Assembly (NCBI GenBank): GCA_963816745.1 | Contig: CAWFLQ010000013.1 | Span: 998,588 to 1,062,587 of the forward strand | Source of the DNA: VAZQ01 sp963816745 | GTDB lineage: Bacteria > Pseudomonadota > Alphaproteobacteria > Rhizobiales > Xanthobacteraceae | Direction: 5' to 3' | Length of the DNA stretch: 64,000 nucleotides | Part shown: positions 46,555 to 54,437 of the stretch, one piece after another | Position numbering within the stretch: position 1 is the stretch's first letter | How the letters are laid out: the number at the start of each line of letters is the position of its first letter | The notes under the pieces: model-generated | Database searches by the model: none | The model's input: only the letters and a program-made list of their open reading frames with translations | What the model was told of the DNA's origin: nothing | Translations under genes and position numbers: made by a program

Positions 46555-47795
46555 GGACGTTGACCTCCCAGCCTGATGTGCGCGCCGTTTTTGAGCTGCG
46601 CACCGAGATCGAGCACCGTGCAAACCACGATCAGCAACGACGTGCCCCCAAGATAGAACGGTACCTGCGAATAAGCGATCAGGAATTCCGGAGTCAGGCA
46701 CACCAGTGCCAGGTAGACGGCCCCGAGCATGGCGCTGCGCGAAATCGCCGTATCGATGTGCTCAGCCGTCGGCTCCCCGGGTGTGATCCCCGGAATGACC
46801 CCGCCGCGCTTCTCGAGATCCGCGGCGAGGCGCTCGGGATTCAGAACGAACGCCGTGTAGAACAGCGCGCAGAGCATGATCGCAAGCGCGTAGAGAATCA
46901 TGTGGAGCGGCCTCCCGTGCCCCAACTGATCGGCGATGGTGTACCCCCACCCTAGACCCTGCCCGGCGGCCAAATGCGAGACAGCGAGCGCCTGGGCGAG
47001 GAGCCACGCGGCGACGATCGCGGGGATCACGCCGCCGGCATTGAGCTTGACCGACAGGTGCGAGCGCCCCTCGATCGTGCGCATGCCGACCTGGCGGCGA
47101 GCATACGCGACGGGAAGCCGGCGTCGCGCGAGCTCCATGAACACGATCAGGCCCGTCAAGATCACGGCGAGCAAGAGCACGCCCAGGATGACGTTACTCG
47201 ACAACGCACCCCTGCGGCCGACCTCGAGCGTGGCGGCGACCGCGCCCGGCAGCTCGAGCACAACGCCCAGGAAGAAGATGAGCGCAAGGCCGTTACCGAT
47301 GCCGCGCGCCGTGATCTGCCCGCTGAGCCAGACCAGGAAGATGGTCCCGCCGGTCAGCGACAAGACAGTGGTGAGACGAAAGAGCACGCCGGGCTCGGCA
47401 ACGAAGTTCGGTATGCTTTCGAGCGCGACCGCGATGCCGAAGGACTGGAACGCCGCGAAAGCGAAGGTGAGGCCGAGGGTGTAGTTCTCGAGCCGCCGGC
47501 GGCCGACCTCGCCTCGGTTCGGCAGCGCCGCGAGCTTCGTCACCGCGATCGACACGAGTTGCAGGAGAATCGCGGCCGAGAGATAGGGCATGAGGCCGAG
47601 CGCAAAGATCGCCAGCCGCCCCACGGCGCCGCCGGAAAAAAGGTCGGCCTGCCCGAGGAGCCCGCCCGCCTGCGAGCGGAAAAGTTGGGCCAGGGCCGCC
47701 TGATCAATGCCTGGCAGCGGGATGTAGGTCCCGAGCCGAAAAACCAGGAGCGCGCCTATGGTGAACCATACGCGCCGCCCCAGTTCCGATGTCAT
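46551..47795 (-). CDS. Second SecY paralogue (SecY2-like), R357 position changed
   Basis: 414 aa, homologous along its whole length to the neighbouring SecY: TYIPLPGID, FRSQAGGLLG, ARGIGNG, the C4 loop RRQVGMR, NAGGVIP and PFYLGGTSLLIVV. Ten membrane segments are expected. Differences: the C5 loop reads GITPGEPTA (Thr338) where functional SecY has GIRPGERTA, and it ends shortly after the last helix, without the basic C-terminal tail. Arg at this position is needed for SecA-driven transport in E. coli. It is intact, coupled to secY and adk by ATGA overlaps, and so probably expressed. It is not a typical Gram-positive accessory SecY2 system, because no secA2 is nearby. Role unknown. Confidence 0.9.
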   Translation of the reverse strand: MTSELGRRVWFTIGALLVFRLGTYIPLPGIDQAALAQLFRSQAGGLLGQADLFSGGAVGRLAIFALGLMPYLSAAILLQLVSIAVTKLAALPNRGEVGRRRLENYTLGLTFAFAAFQSFGIAVALESIPNFVAEPGVLFRLTTVLSLTGGTIFLVWLSGQITARGIGNGLALIFFLGVVLELPGAVAATLEVGRRGALSSNVILGVLLLAVILTGLIVFMELARRRLPVAYARRQVGMRTIEGRSHLSVKLNAGGVIPAIVAAWLLAQALAVSHLAAGQGLGWGYTIADQLGHGRPLHMILYALAIMLCALFYTAFVLNPERLAADLEKRGGVIPGITPGEPTAEHIDTAISRSAMLGAVYLALVCLTPEFLIAYSQVPFYLGGTSLLIVVCTVLDLGAQLKNGAHIRLGGQRP

Positions 47796-49123
47796 CTACG
47801 CCGCCCCCGCAGCTTCGATCGTTTGATCAAACCTTCATATTGATGCGCCAGCAGGTAACCCTGGATCTGCGCCACCGTATCCATGGTGACGCTGACGACG
47901 ATCAAGAGTGAGGTGCCGCCGAAATAGAACGGCACCGCCGCATAGGAGATCAGGATTTCCGGCAACAGGCAAACCAGGGCGAGATAGCCGGCGCCGATCA
48001 CCGTGATGCGCGAGAGCACATAGTCGATGTATTCCGCCGTGCGCTCACCCGGCCGGATGCCGGGGATGAAGCCGCCGTGCTTCTTCAGGTTCTCGGCGGT
48101 CTCGGTCGGGTTGAACACGATCGCCGTATAGAAGAAGGCGAAGAACACGATGAGCCCGACATAAAGAAACAGGAACAGCGGCCGGCCATGGCTCAGCTGC
48201 GCCACGATCACGGACGCCCATTCCGGCAGCTGTCCGGCATTGAAGTTGGCCACCGTGGTCGGCAGCAGCAGCAATGACGAAGCGAAGATCGGCGGGATCA
48301 CGCCCGAGGTGTTGAGCTTGAGCGGCAGATGCGAGGACTGGCCCTCGAACATGCGGTTGCCGACCTGGCGCTTGGGATATTGGATCAACAGCCGTCGCTG
48401 CGCCCGCTCCATGAACACGATGAAGGCGATCACCGCGACGGCCATCACCAGGATTATGAGGATCAGTCCGGTAGACAGGGCGCCTTGGCGGCCGAGCTCG
48501 AGCGTGCCGGCGATCGCGGACGGCAGCTCCGCCACGATGCCCGCGAGTATGATGAGCGAAATTCCGTTGCCGATGCCGCGCGAGGTGATCTGCTCGCCGA
48601 GCCACATCAGGAACATGGTCCCGCCGGTCAGCGTGATCACGGCCGAGATTCGGAAGAACCAGCCGGGATCGCTGATGACGTTGCCCGCGCCCTCGAGCCC
48701 GATGGCGATGCCGTACGATTGGAACGCGGCCAGTAGCACGGTGAGATACCGCGTGTACTGGTTCATGACCTTGCGGCCCTGCTCGCCTTCCTTCTTGAGC
48801 TGCTCCAGCGTCGGCGACACCGTCGTCATCAGCTGGATGATGATCGAGGCCGAGATGTACGGCATGATATTCAGCGCAAAGATCGCCATGCGCTGGATGC
48901 CGCCCCCGGAAAACATGTTGAACATGCCGAGGATGCCGCCGGCCTGCGAACGGAAAATCTGGTCCCAGGCCGAGGGATCGATACCGGGCAGCGGAATATA
49001 GGTGCCGAAGCGATAGATCAGCAGCGCGCCGACCGTGAACCAGATGCGCTTCTTGAGCTCTTCGGCCTTGGCGAGCGCCGAGAAATTGAGATTGGCGGCC
49101 AGTTGTTCTGCTGCTGAGACCAT
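47792..49123 (-). CDS. secY: Preprotein translocase subunit SecY
   Basis: 443 aa core channel of the Sec translocon in the inner membrane. Contains the plug-region segment FRSQAGGILGMFNMFSGGG, QITSRGIGNGIS, the C4 loop KRQVGNRMFEGQ, the C5 loop GIRPGERTAEYID with Arg357, and the C-terminal tail HQYEGLIKRSKLRG. Ten transmembrane segments. Its stop overlaps the start of the second SecY gene. This is the copy expected to be essential. Confidence 0.98.
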   Translation of the reverse strand: MVSAAEQLAANLNFSALAKAEELKKRIWFTVGALLIYRFGTYIPLPGIDPSAWDQIFRSQAGGILGMFNMFSGGGIQRMAIFALNIMPYISASIIIQLMTTVSPTLEQLKKEGEQGRKVMNQYTRYLTVLLAAFQSYGIAIGLEGAGNVISDPGWFFRISAVITLTGGTMFLMWLGEQITSRGIGNGISLIILAGIVAELPSAIAGTLELGRQGALSTGLILIILVMAVAVIAFIVFMERAQRRLLIQYPKRQVGNRMFEGQSSHLPLKLNTSGVIPPIFASSLLLLPTTVANFNAGQLPEWASVIVAQLSHGRPLFLFLYVGLIVFFAFFYTAIVFNPTETAENLKKHGGFIPGIRPGERTAEYIDYVLSRITVIGAGYLALVCLLPEILISYAAVPFYFGGTSLLIVVSVTMDTVAQIQGYLLAHQYEGLIKRSKLRGRRR

Positions 49124-49185
49124 CGGCTTGAAGCTCCGGTTGCCGCCCCCCTCGGATACCGTTGGGCGCCCGCCCTATATAGGCA

Positions 49186-49677
49186 TCAGGCGGCCTGTTC
49201 GCCCGTCTCCCGCGGTGGCGCCAGGACGGCGACCGAGCCCCCGGCCTTTTCCACCGCCGCCACTGCGGATTTAGACGCTCCCCAGACCGAGAAAGCGACC
49301 TTGGCCTTGATTTCGCCCGAGCCGAGCAGACGGACCCCGTCCTTGGCGCGCCGCAGCACACCGGCCTTCACCAGGGCCGCGGCGTCCACCGTGGCGCCGG
49401 CGTCGAGCTTGCCGGCCTCGATCGCGGCCTGAACCTTGTCGAGATTGACCTCGTTGAGCTTCAGCTGGAACGACGTGTTCTTGAAGCCGCGCTTGGGCAG
49501 CCGCCGATGCAGCGGCATCTGGCCGCCCTCGAAACCTTTGATGCGCACGCCCGAGCGCGCGGTTTGGCCCTTGCCGCCGCGGCCGCCGGTCTTGCCCGTG
49601 CCAGAGCCGATGCCGCGGCCGATGCGGCTGCGCTTCTTGCGCGCGCCCGGACGGTCGGCGAGTTCGTGCAGCTTCAT
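49186..49677 (-). CDS. rplO: 50S ribosomal protein L15
   Basis: 163 aa; begins MKLHELADRPGARKKRSRIG with the Gly-rich GRGIGSGTGKTGGRGGKGQT. A late-assembling 23S binder. It overlaps rpmD by 4 bp and precedes secY, as in other spc operons. Confidence 0.97.
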   Translation of the reverse strand: MKLHELADRPGARKKRSRIGRGIGSGTGKTGGRGGKGQTARSGVRIKGFEGGQMPLHRRLPKRGFKNTSFQLKLNEVNLDKVQAAIEAGKLDAGATVDAAALVKAGVLRRAKDGVRLLGSGEIKAKVAFSVWGASKSAVAAVEKAGGSVAVLAPPRETGEQAA

Positions 49678-49874
49678 CGGCTCTCTCCCTTGGCGTCCAC
49701 AACGCGGACCAGGTGCCTGACCTTGTAGATCATGCCGCGGGTCTCCGGCGTGTCCGGCAGCTCCGCAACGCGCCCGATCCGATTGAGGCCGAGCCCGACC
49801 AGCGTCTCGCGCTGGTCGTGGCGGCGCCGGATTGGGCTCCCGGTCTGCTCGACCTTGATCACCGTCTTGCTCAT
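49674..49874 (-). CDS. rpmD: 50S ribosomal protein L30
   Basis: 66 aa; contains QTGSPIRRRHDQRETLVGLG and LNRIGRV, and ends in MIYKVRHLVRVVDAKGESR. Overlaps rplO. Confidence 0.97.
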   Translation of the reverse strand: MSKTVIKVEQTGSPIRRRHDQRETLVGLGLNRIGRVAELPDTPETRGMIYKVRHLVRVVDAKGESR

Positions 49875-49904
49875 GTCGGTCTCCTAAAGCACCGCTGACG
49901 AAGT

Positions 49905-50468
49905 TCAGTCGGCGGCCTGCTCGCTTTCGCCGAGGTCGCGGCGGCGCGACTGCAGCGTCGATACCTTGATGTTGCGCCGCGATGCGACGGAACGCGGCGA
50001 ATCCTGGCGCTTGAGCGCGTCGAAGGTCGCGCGCACCATGTTGTAGGGGTTGGACGAGCCGAGCGACTTCGCCACCACGTCCTGCATGCCCAGCGTCTCG
50101 AAAACGGCGCGCATCGGGCCGCCGGCGATGATGCCGGTGCCGGGGGGCGCCGCCCGCAGATAGACCTTGCCGGCGCCGTGGCGGCCCGCCACGTCGTGAT
50201 GCAGCGTGCGGCCCTCGCGCAGCGGCACGCGGATGAGCCCGCGCTTGGCGGCCTCGGTCGCCTTGCGGATGGCCTCCGGCACTTCGCGCGCCTTGCCGTG
50301 GCCGAAGCCGACCCGGCCCTTCGCGTCGCCGACGACCACGAGCGCGGCAAAGCCGAAGCGGCGTCCGCCCTTCACCACCTTCGCCACGCGGTTGATGTGA
50401 ACGAGCTTGTCGGTGAATTCGCTGTCGCGCTCTTCCCGATCGCGGCGCTCGCGTGGTTCACGTGCCAT
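49905..50468 (-). CDS. rpsE: 30S ribosomal protein S5
   Basis: 187 aa from ATG 50468. It has the N-terminal dsRBD-like domain (EFTDKLVHINRVAKVVKGGR, FGFAALVVVGD) and the C-terminal domain (PPGTGIIAGGPMRAVFE). It is required for translational accuracy. A 12-bp tandem repeat directly upstream contains copies of GGAAC that can act as the ribosome site. An in-frame upstream TTG would add 21 Asn/Arg/Glu-rich residues. Confidence 0.97.
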   Translation of the reverse strand: MAREPRERRDREERDSEFTDKLVHINRVAKVVKGGRRFGFAALVVVGDAKGRVGFGHGKAREVPEAIRKATEAAKRGLIRVPLREGRTLHHDVAGRHGAGKVYLRAAPPGTGIIAGGPMRAVFETLGMQDVVAKSLGSSNPYNMVRATFDALKRQDSPRSVASRRNIKVSTLQSRRRDLGESEQAAD

Positions 50469-50470
50469 AT

Positions 50471-50506
50471 CGTTGTTCCGTTCGTTGTTCCGTTCGTTGT
50501 TCCGTC
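50471..50506. repeat. Three tandem 12-bp repeats upstream of rpsE
   Basis: CGTTGTTCCGTT occurs three times in a row (last copy ends TC). On the coding strand each unit reads AACGGAACAACG, so three GGAAC Shine-Dalgarno-like sites precede the rpsE ATG, and copy-number change would keep frame. Confidence 0.9.
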
Positions 50507-50533
50507 CCGCTCGGGCCGGTACCGTTTCCAAGT

Positions 50534-50896
50534 TCAGAAATTGAGCCCGCCCTCGCGCGCCGCGTCCGCCAGCGCCTTGACGCGGCCGTGGTAGAGGTAG
50601 CCGCCGCGGTCGAAGACCACGTCCTTGACGCCCTTCGCCGACGCCCGCTCGGCGAGCCGCTTTCCGACCGCCTTCGCCGCCTCGACGTTGGCGCCGGTCT
50701 TCAGGCTGCCGCGCATGTCCTTCTCCAGCGAGGAGGCGGACGCCACCGTCTCGCCCTTCACGTCGTCGATCACCTGCGCGTAGATGTGCTTCGACGAGCG
50801 GAAGACCGACAGCCGCGCGCGATTGCCGGCGGCGCGGCGCACGTTCCGCCTTACCTTTGCCGTCCGCCGTAGCGTCCGATCAGCGACTGTCGCCAT
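50534..50896 (-). CDS. rplR: 50S ribosomal protein L18
   Basis: 120 aa; binds 5S rRNA. Contains RLSVFRSSKHIYAQVIDDVKG and ends DRGGYLYHGRVKALADAARE. Starts at ATG 50896, 12 bp after the stop of the small ORF that separates it from rplF. Confidence 0.97.
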   Translation of the reverse strand: MATVADRTLRRTAKVRRNVRRAAGNRARLSVFRSSKHIYAQVIDDVKGETVASASSLEKDMRGSLKTGANVEAAKAVGKRLAERASAKGVKDVVFDRGGYLYHGRVKALADAAREGGLNF

Positions 50897-50908
50897 GATG
50901 CGCTCCCA

Positions 50909-51103
50909 TCACTTCTTCTTGCCATCCTTGCGGAAGGCGATAAGTCCGCGCGGCATCTTGCGGGCGCCGGGCGCCTTCCTCCGTGCCGCATCGAAGCCGC
51001 GAAAGATCTCGCTCCCCGCGAGGATACGCGGTGCTCCATTGCGCCCGACGACCACGATCGCGTTCGCCGAAGGCTGCGACCGGAAAAACTGCTCGATCGT
51101 CAT
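50909..51103 (-). CDS. Small ORF of unknown function between rplF and rplR
   Basis: 64 aa. Its ATG overlaps the rplF stop (ATGA) and its stop is 12 bp before rplR, so it is fully embedded and very likely translated. The protein is basic; its last residues FRKDGKKK echo the FRKEGKKK end of L6, which may be a tail duplication or just a common basic ending. The middle (IVVVGRNGAPRILAGSEIFRG) could form a short beta-alpha unit. No match recognised; this gene is not present between rplF and rplR in textbook spc operons. Confidence 0.65.
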   Translation of the reverse strand: MTIEQFFRSQPSANAIVVVGRNGAPRILAGSEIFRGFDAARRKAPGARKMPRGLIAFRKDGKKK

Positions 51104-51633
51104 TTCTTCTTGCCTTCTTTGCGGAAGATGTACTCGTTCGCGTACTTGACGCCCTTGCCCTTGTAGGGCTCGGGCTTGCGGAAGGCACGGATTTCGGCGG
51201 CGACGTGCCCGACCTTCTGGCCGTCGATGCCGGTGACGACGATCTCGGTCGGCTTCGGCACCGTGATCGTGATGCCTTCCGGGATCGGATAGACGATATC
51301 GTGGCTGTAGCCGAGCTGGATCTGCAGGTTCTTGCCCTGCAACGCCGCGCGATAGCCGACGCCCGTGATCTCGAGCTTACGCTCGAAGCCCTTGGTGACG
51401 CCCTCCATCACGTTCGCGAGCAGCGAGCGGTAGGTGCCCCACATGGCGCGCGCGCGCTTGGTTTCCGCGCGCGGGTCGACCTGGACCTCGCCCTTGTCCA
51501 CCTTGGCCTCGACGTCGCCGTGCAGCACGAGCGACATCGCGCCCTTGGGGCCTTTGACCTTGACGGTCTGCCCCTCGACGACCGCGGTGACGCCGGAGGG
51601 GATGGCGACGGGCTTTTTTCCGACACGAGACAT
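51100..51633 (-). CDS. rplF: 50S ribosomal protein L6
   Basis: 177 aa with the two L6 repeats: MSRVGKKPVAIPSGV, then GYRAALQGKNLQIQLGYSHD and the conserved end EPYKGKGVKYANEYIFRKEG. It lies near the GTPase-associated centre. Confidence 0.98.
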   Translation of the reverse strand: MSRVGKKPVAIPSGVTAVVEGQTVKVKGPKGAMSLVLHGDVEAKVDKGEVQVDPRAETKRARAMWGTYRSLLANVMEGVTKGFERKLEITGVGYRAALQGKNLQIQLGYSHDIVYPIPEGITITVPKPTEIVVTGIDGQKVGHVAAEIRAFRKPEPYKGKGVKYANEYIFRKEGKKK

Positions 51634-51674
51634 GGTTCAAATCCGAAGGTTGGCTCAATTCCGATGGTTGCGGC

Positions 51675-52073
51675 CTAGAACACCGTGCAGAGGATTTCTC
51701 CGCCCACATTGTTGTCGCGCGCGTCGTGATCGGCCATCACGCCCTTGGGCGTGGAGAGGATCGCGACTCCCAGTCCGTTGTTCACGCGCGGCAGGCTCTT
51801 CACCGAGGCGTAGACCCGCCGCCCCGGCTTCGACACCCGCGAAATCTCGCGGATTACCGGCGCGCCGTCGAAATATTTCAGCTCGATCTCGAGCTCTTTG
51901 AAGCCGCTCGAGTGATCGACCGCCGCGTAGCCCCGGATGAAGCCTTCGGTCTTCAGCACGTCGAGCACGCTCACGCGCAGCCGCGAGGCCGGCATGGATA
52001 CTTTCGACTTCTTACGCATCTGCGCATTGTGAATGCGCGCGATCATGTCGCCGAGCGGATCGTTCACTGCCAT
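51675..52073 (-). CDS. rpsH: 30S ribosomal protein S8
   Basis: 132 aa; begins MAVNDPLGDMIARIHNAQMR and contains STPKGVMADHDARDNNVGGE at the C-terminus. Primary 16S binder and, in E. coli, the spc-operon translational repressor. Confidence 0.98.
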   Translation of the reverse strand: MAVNDPLGDMIARIHNAQMRKKSKVSMPASRLRVSVLDVLKTEGFIRGYAAVDHSSGFKELEIELKYFDGAPVIREISRVSKPGRRVYASVKSLPRVNNGLGVAILSTPKGVMADHDARDNNVGGEILCTVF

Positions 52074-52085
52074 GGCCGACCCTCC

Positions 52086-52391
52086 TTACCAGCTCGACTT
52101 GACCAGGCCCGGGATCAGCCCCTTGGAGCCGAGGTCCCGCAGCGCGATGCGCGACAGCTTGAGCTTGCGATAATAGCCCCGCGGCCGGCCCGATATCTCG
52201 CAGCGATTGCGAATACGGGTCGCCGACGAGTTGCGCGGCAGCTCCGCGAGCTTCAGCGCCGCCGCGAACCGCTCTTCCATCGGCGTGCTCTTGTCGCGCG
52301 CAATCGCTTTCAGGCGGGACCGCCGGCCGGAAAACTTCTTGCTCAGCTTGCGCCGCCGATTGTTCTTCTCAATCGAGCTCTTCTTCGCCAT
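52086..52391 (-). CDS. rpsN: 30S ribosomal protein S14
   Basis: 101 aa, the Cys-free long form (no zinc knuckle), beginning MAKKSSIEKNNRRRKLSKKF and containing RNRCEISGRPRGYYRK. ATG 52391 used; a TTG one codon earlier is the alternative. Confidence 0.97.
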   Translation of the reverse strand: MAKKSSIEKNNRRRKLSKKFSGRRSRLKAIARDKSTPMEERFAAALKLAELPRNSSATRIRNRCEISGRPRGYYRKLKLSRIALRDLGSKGLIPGLVKSSW

Positions 52392-52427
52392 CAATATCTC
52401 CTGGCTTTCCGCGTCTGAGGATCGCCC

Positions 52428-53163
52428 TCACTGCCGGAACGGGAAGTTGAATGCGCTCAACAGCGCGCGCGCCTCAGCGTCGCTCTTCGCGCTGGTACAG
52501 ACCGTGATGTCCATTCCCCAGACATCGGACGCCTTGTCGTAGTCGATCTCGGGGAAAATGATGTGCTCCTTGATGCCGATCGTGTAGTTGCCGCCGCCGT
52601 CGAAGCTCTTCGGGGAGAGGCCGCGGAAGTCGCGCACGCGCGGCAGCGCGATATTGACCAGCCGGTCGATGAATTCGTACATGCGGGTCTTGCGCAGCGT
52701 CACCTTGCAGCCGATCGCCTGACCGTCGCGCAGCTTGTAGGTGGCGATCGACTTTCTGGCCTTGGTGATCACCGGCTTCTGGCCCGCGATCATGCTGAGG
52801 TCGCCGGCCGCGGCGTTCGACCTTCTTGCGGTCGTTGACGCCCTCGCCGATGCCCATGTTGATGACGACCTTCTCGATCACCGGCACCTGCATGCGGCTC
52901 TTGTATCCGAACTCCTCGGACAGCTTCTTGCGCACGACATCGTCGAAATAAGTCTTCAGGCGCGGCGTAACGCGTTCCTCCGGCTTTCTCGCCTTCGGCG
53001 CCTTGTCCGCGGCCTCGCCCGCCTTGTCGCCTTTGGCAGCCTTGTCGGACTTGCCTTTTTGCGCCTGCTGGCCTTGCTGCGCCTTGTCGCCCTTCTCGGG
53101 GCGCGGCGCCTTGTCCGACTTCTCGGGCTTGCCGCCCTTGGCTTTGGTTTCGGTGTCAGCCAT
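52428..53163 (-). CDS. rplE: 50S ribosomal protein L5 with long N-terminal extension, one frameshift
   Basis: 5S rRNA-binding protein. The conserved body starts near PRLKTYFDDVVRKKLSEEFG and continues VINMGIGEGVNDRKKVE, then after a frame change near 52815 AAAGDLSMIAGQKPVITKAR to the end. About 62 extra residues precede it (MADTETKAKGGKPEKSDK onward), rich in Lys, Ala, Asp, Glu and Gln, unlike normal L5 of about 180 aa. The single extra base is probably an error, since L5 is essential. It overlaps rplX by 8 bp. Confidence 0.9.
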
Positions 53164-53482
53164 CGATCTCAACTCCCGAACGCTTGGCAACGCGCACCTT
53201 GCGTCTGGCGTCGCCGTCGCCGACGAACTTGAAGCCGATGCGCGTCGGCTTGCCGTCCTTGGGGTCGGCGAGCGCAAGATTGGACAGGTGCACCGTCGCC
53301 TCCTTGGAGATGATGCCGCCCTCCTGCTGCGCGCTCTGCTTCTGGTGCCGCTTGACCATGTTGACGCCCCGCACCAGCGCGCGGCCCTCGTCGGTATGCA
53401 CCTCGATCACCTCGCCGCTGCGGCCCTTGTCGCGCCCGATGAGCACGATCACCTTGTCGCCCTTGCGGATTTTCGCCGCCAT
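53156..53482 (-). CDS. rplX: 50S ribosomal protein L24
   Basis: 108 aa; KOW motif KIRKGDKVIVLIGRDKGRSG. Initiates 50S assembly. Its ATG overlaps the rplN stop by one base (TGATG). Confidence 0.97.
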   Translation of the reverse strand: MAAKIRKGDKVIVLIGRDKGRSGEVIEVHTDEGRALVRGVNMVKRHQKQSAQQEGGIISKEATVHLSNLALADPKDGKPTRIGFKFVGDGDARRKVRVAKRSGVEIDG

Positions 53483-53850
53483 CACAGCACCTCCGGCGCG
53501 AGCGAGATGATCTTCATGTGATTCTTGGCGCGCAGCTCGCGCGGCACCGGCCCGAAGATGCGGGTGCCGACCGGCTCCATCTGCGGATTGATCAGCACCG
53601 CGGCGTTGCGGTCGAAGCGGATGATGGAACCGTCGGCGCGCTTGATGTCTTTCGAGATCCGCACCACCACGGCCTTCATCACCTCGCCCTTCTTCACGCG
53701 TCCGCGCGGGATCGCCTCCTTCACCGACACGACGATGACGTCGCCGATCGTGGCGTATTTCCGCTTCGACCCGCCGAGCACCTTGATGCACATGACACGA
53801 CGCGCGCCGGAATTGTCCGCCACGTCGAGGTTGGTCTGCATCTGAATCAT
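53482..53850 (-). CDS. rplN: 50S ribosomal protein L14
   Basis: 122 aa; MIQMQTNLDVADNSGARRVM and GGSKRKYATIGDVIVVSVKE are the L14 signatures. Subunit interface protein. Confidence 0.98.
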   Translation of the reverse strand: MIQMQTNLDVADNSGARRVMCIKVLGGSKRKYATIGDVIVVSVKEAIPRGRVKKGEVMKAVVVRISKDIKRADGSIIRFDRNAAVLINPQMEPVGTRIFGPVPRELRAKNHMKIISLAPEVL

Positions 53851-53890
53851 GACGCCACCCTCGTTTTCTCGATTCTCATGCGCATGGCGC

Positions 53891-54139
53891 TCACACGACC
53901 TTCTTCTTCTCGCCCCGAACCACTTCCCAGCGCTTGAGCTTGGAAATCGGACGGCGCTCCTCGATCCAGACGATGTCGTCCACGTGATACTCGTTGGTCT
54001 CGTCGTGGGCGTGGTACTTCTTCGTTCGCCGCACCGTCTTCTTCATGACCGGATGGGTGAAGCGGCGCTCGACACGGACGATCACGGTCTTGTCCTGCTT
54101 GTCGCTCACCACGACGCCCTGGAGCGTGCGCTTCGGCAT
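53891..54139 (-). CDS. rpsQ: 30S ribosomal protein S17
   Basis: 82 aa OB-fold protein; contains GVVVSDKQDKTVIVRVERRF and ends EVVRGEKKKVV. Starts 6 bp after rpmC. Confidence 0.97.
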   Translation of the reverse strand: MPKRTLQGVVVSDKQDKTVIVRVERRFTHPVMKKTVRRTKKYHAHDETNEYHVDDIVWIEERRPISKLKRWEVVRGEKKKVV

Positions 54140-54145
54140 TTGTCG

Positions 54146-54421
54146 TTACTCCGACTTTGACTTGGAGCGCGCAGCGCGCTTCGGCTTGGTTGCTGGCTTG
54201 TCCGGCTGCGGCTTCGCCGCGGGCGCGGGCGCGCCCGAGCGCTTCTGCGCCGCGATCGTCTTGATGCGCGCGATGTCGCGGCGAACCTGCCGCACACGCG
54301 AGGTGTTCTCGAGCTGTCCGGTCGCCCGCTGAAAACGCAGGTTGAACCGCTCCTTCTTGAGCTTGAGCGCCTCGTCGTCGAGCTGATCGACGGTCATGGC
54401 TCTCAGATCGCCCGGTTTCAT
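54146..54421 (-). CDS. rpmC: 50S ribosomal protein L29 with C-terminal tail
   Basis: 91 aa; core MKPGDLRAMTVDQLDDEALK to NTSRVRQVRRDIARIKTIAA (about 58 residues), then a 30-residue Ala/Pro/Lys-rich tail (APAPAAKPQPDKPATKPKRA). The usual protein is about 65 aa. L29 sits at the exit tunnel where SRP and trigger factor dock, so the tail would project there. Confidence 0.95.
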   Translation of the reverse strand: MKPGDLRAMTVDQLDDEALKLKKERFNLRFQRATGQLENTSRVRQVRRDIARIKTIAAQKRSGAPAPAAKPQPDKPATKPKRAARSKSKSE

Positions 54422-54437
54422 CTTTACGCTCCTCGAC

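Noticed and set aside
46551..47795. The second SecY as an assembly duplication of secY
   Set aside because: The two proteins differ across most of their length, so it cannot be a misassembled copy of the same locus.
46551..47795. A Gram-positive-type accessory SecA2/SecY2 system
   Set aside because: No secA2, accessory Sec protein or glycosylated substrate gene is near; the copy sits in the ribosomal operon and resembles the local SecY.
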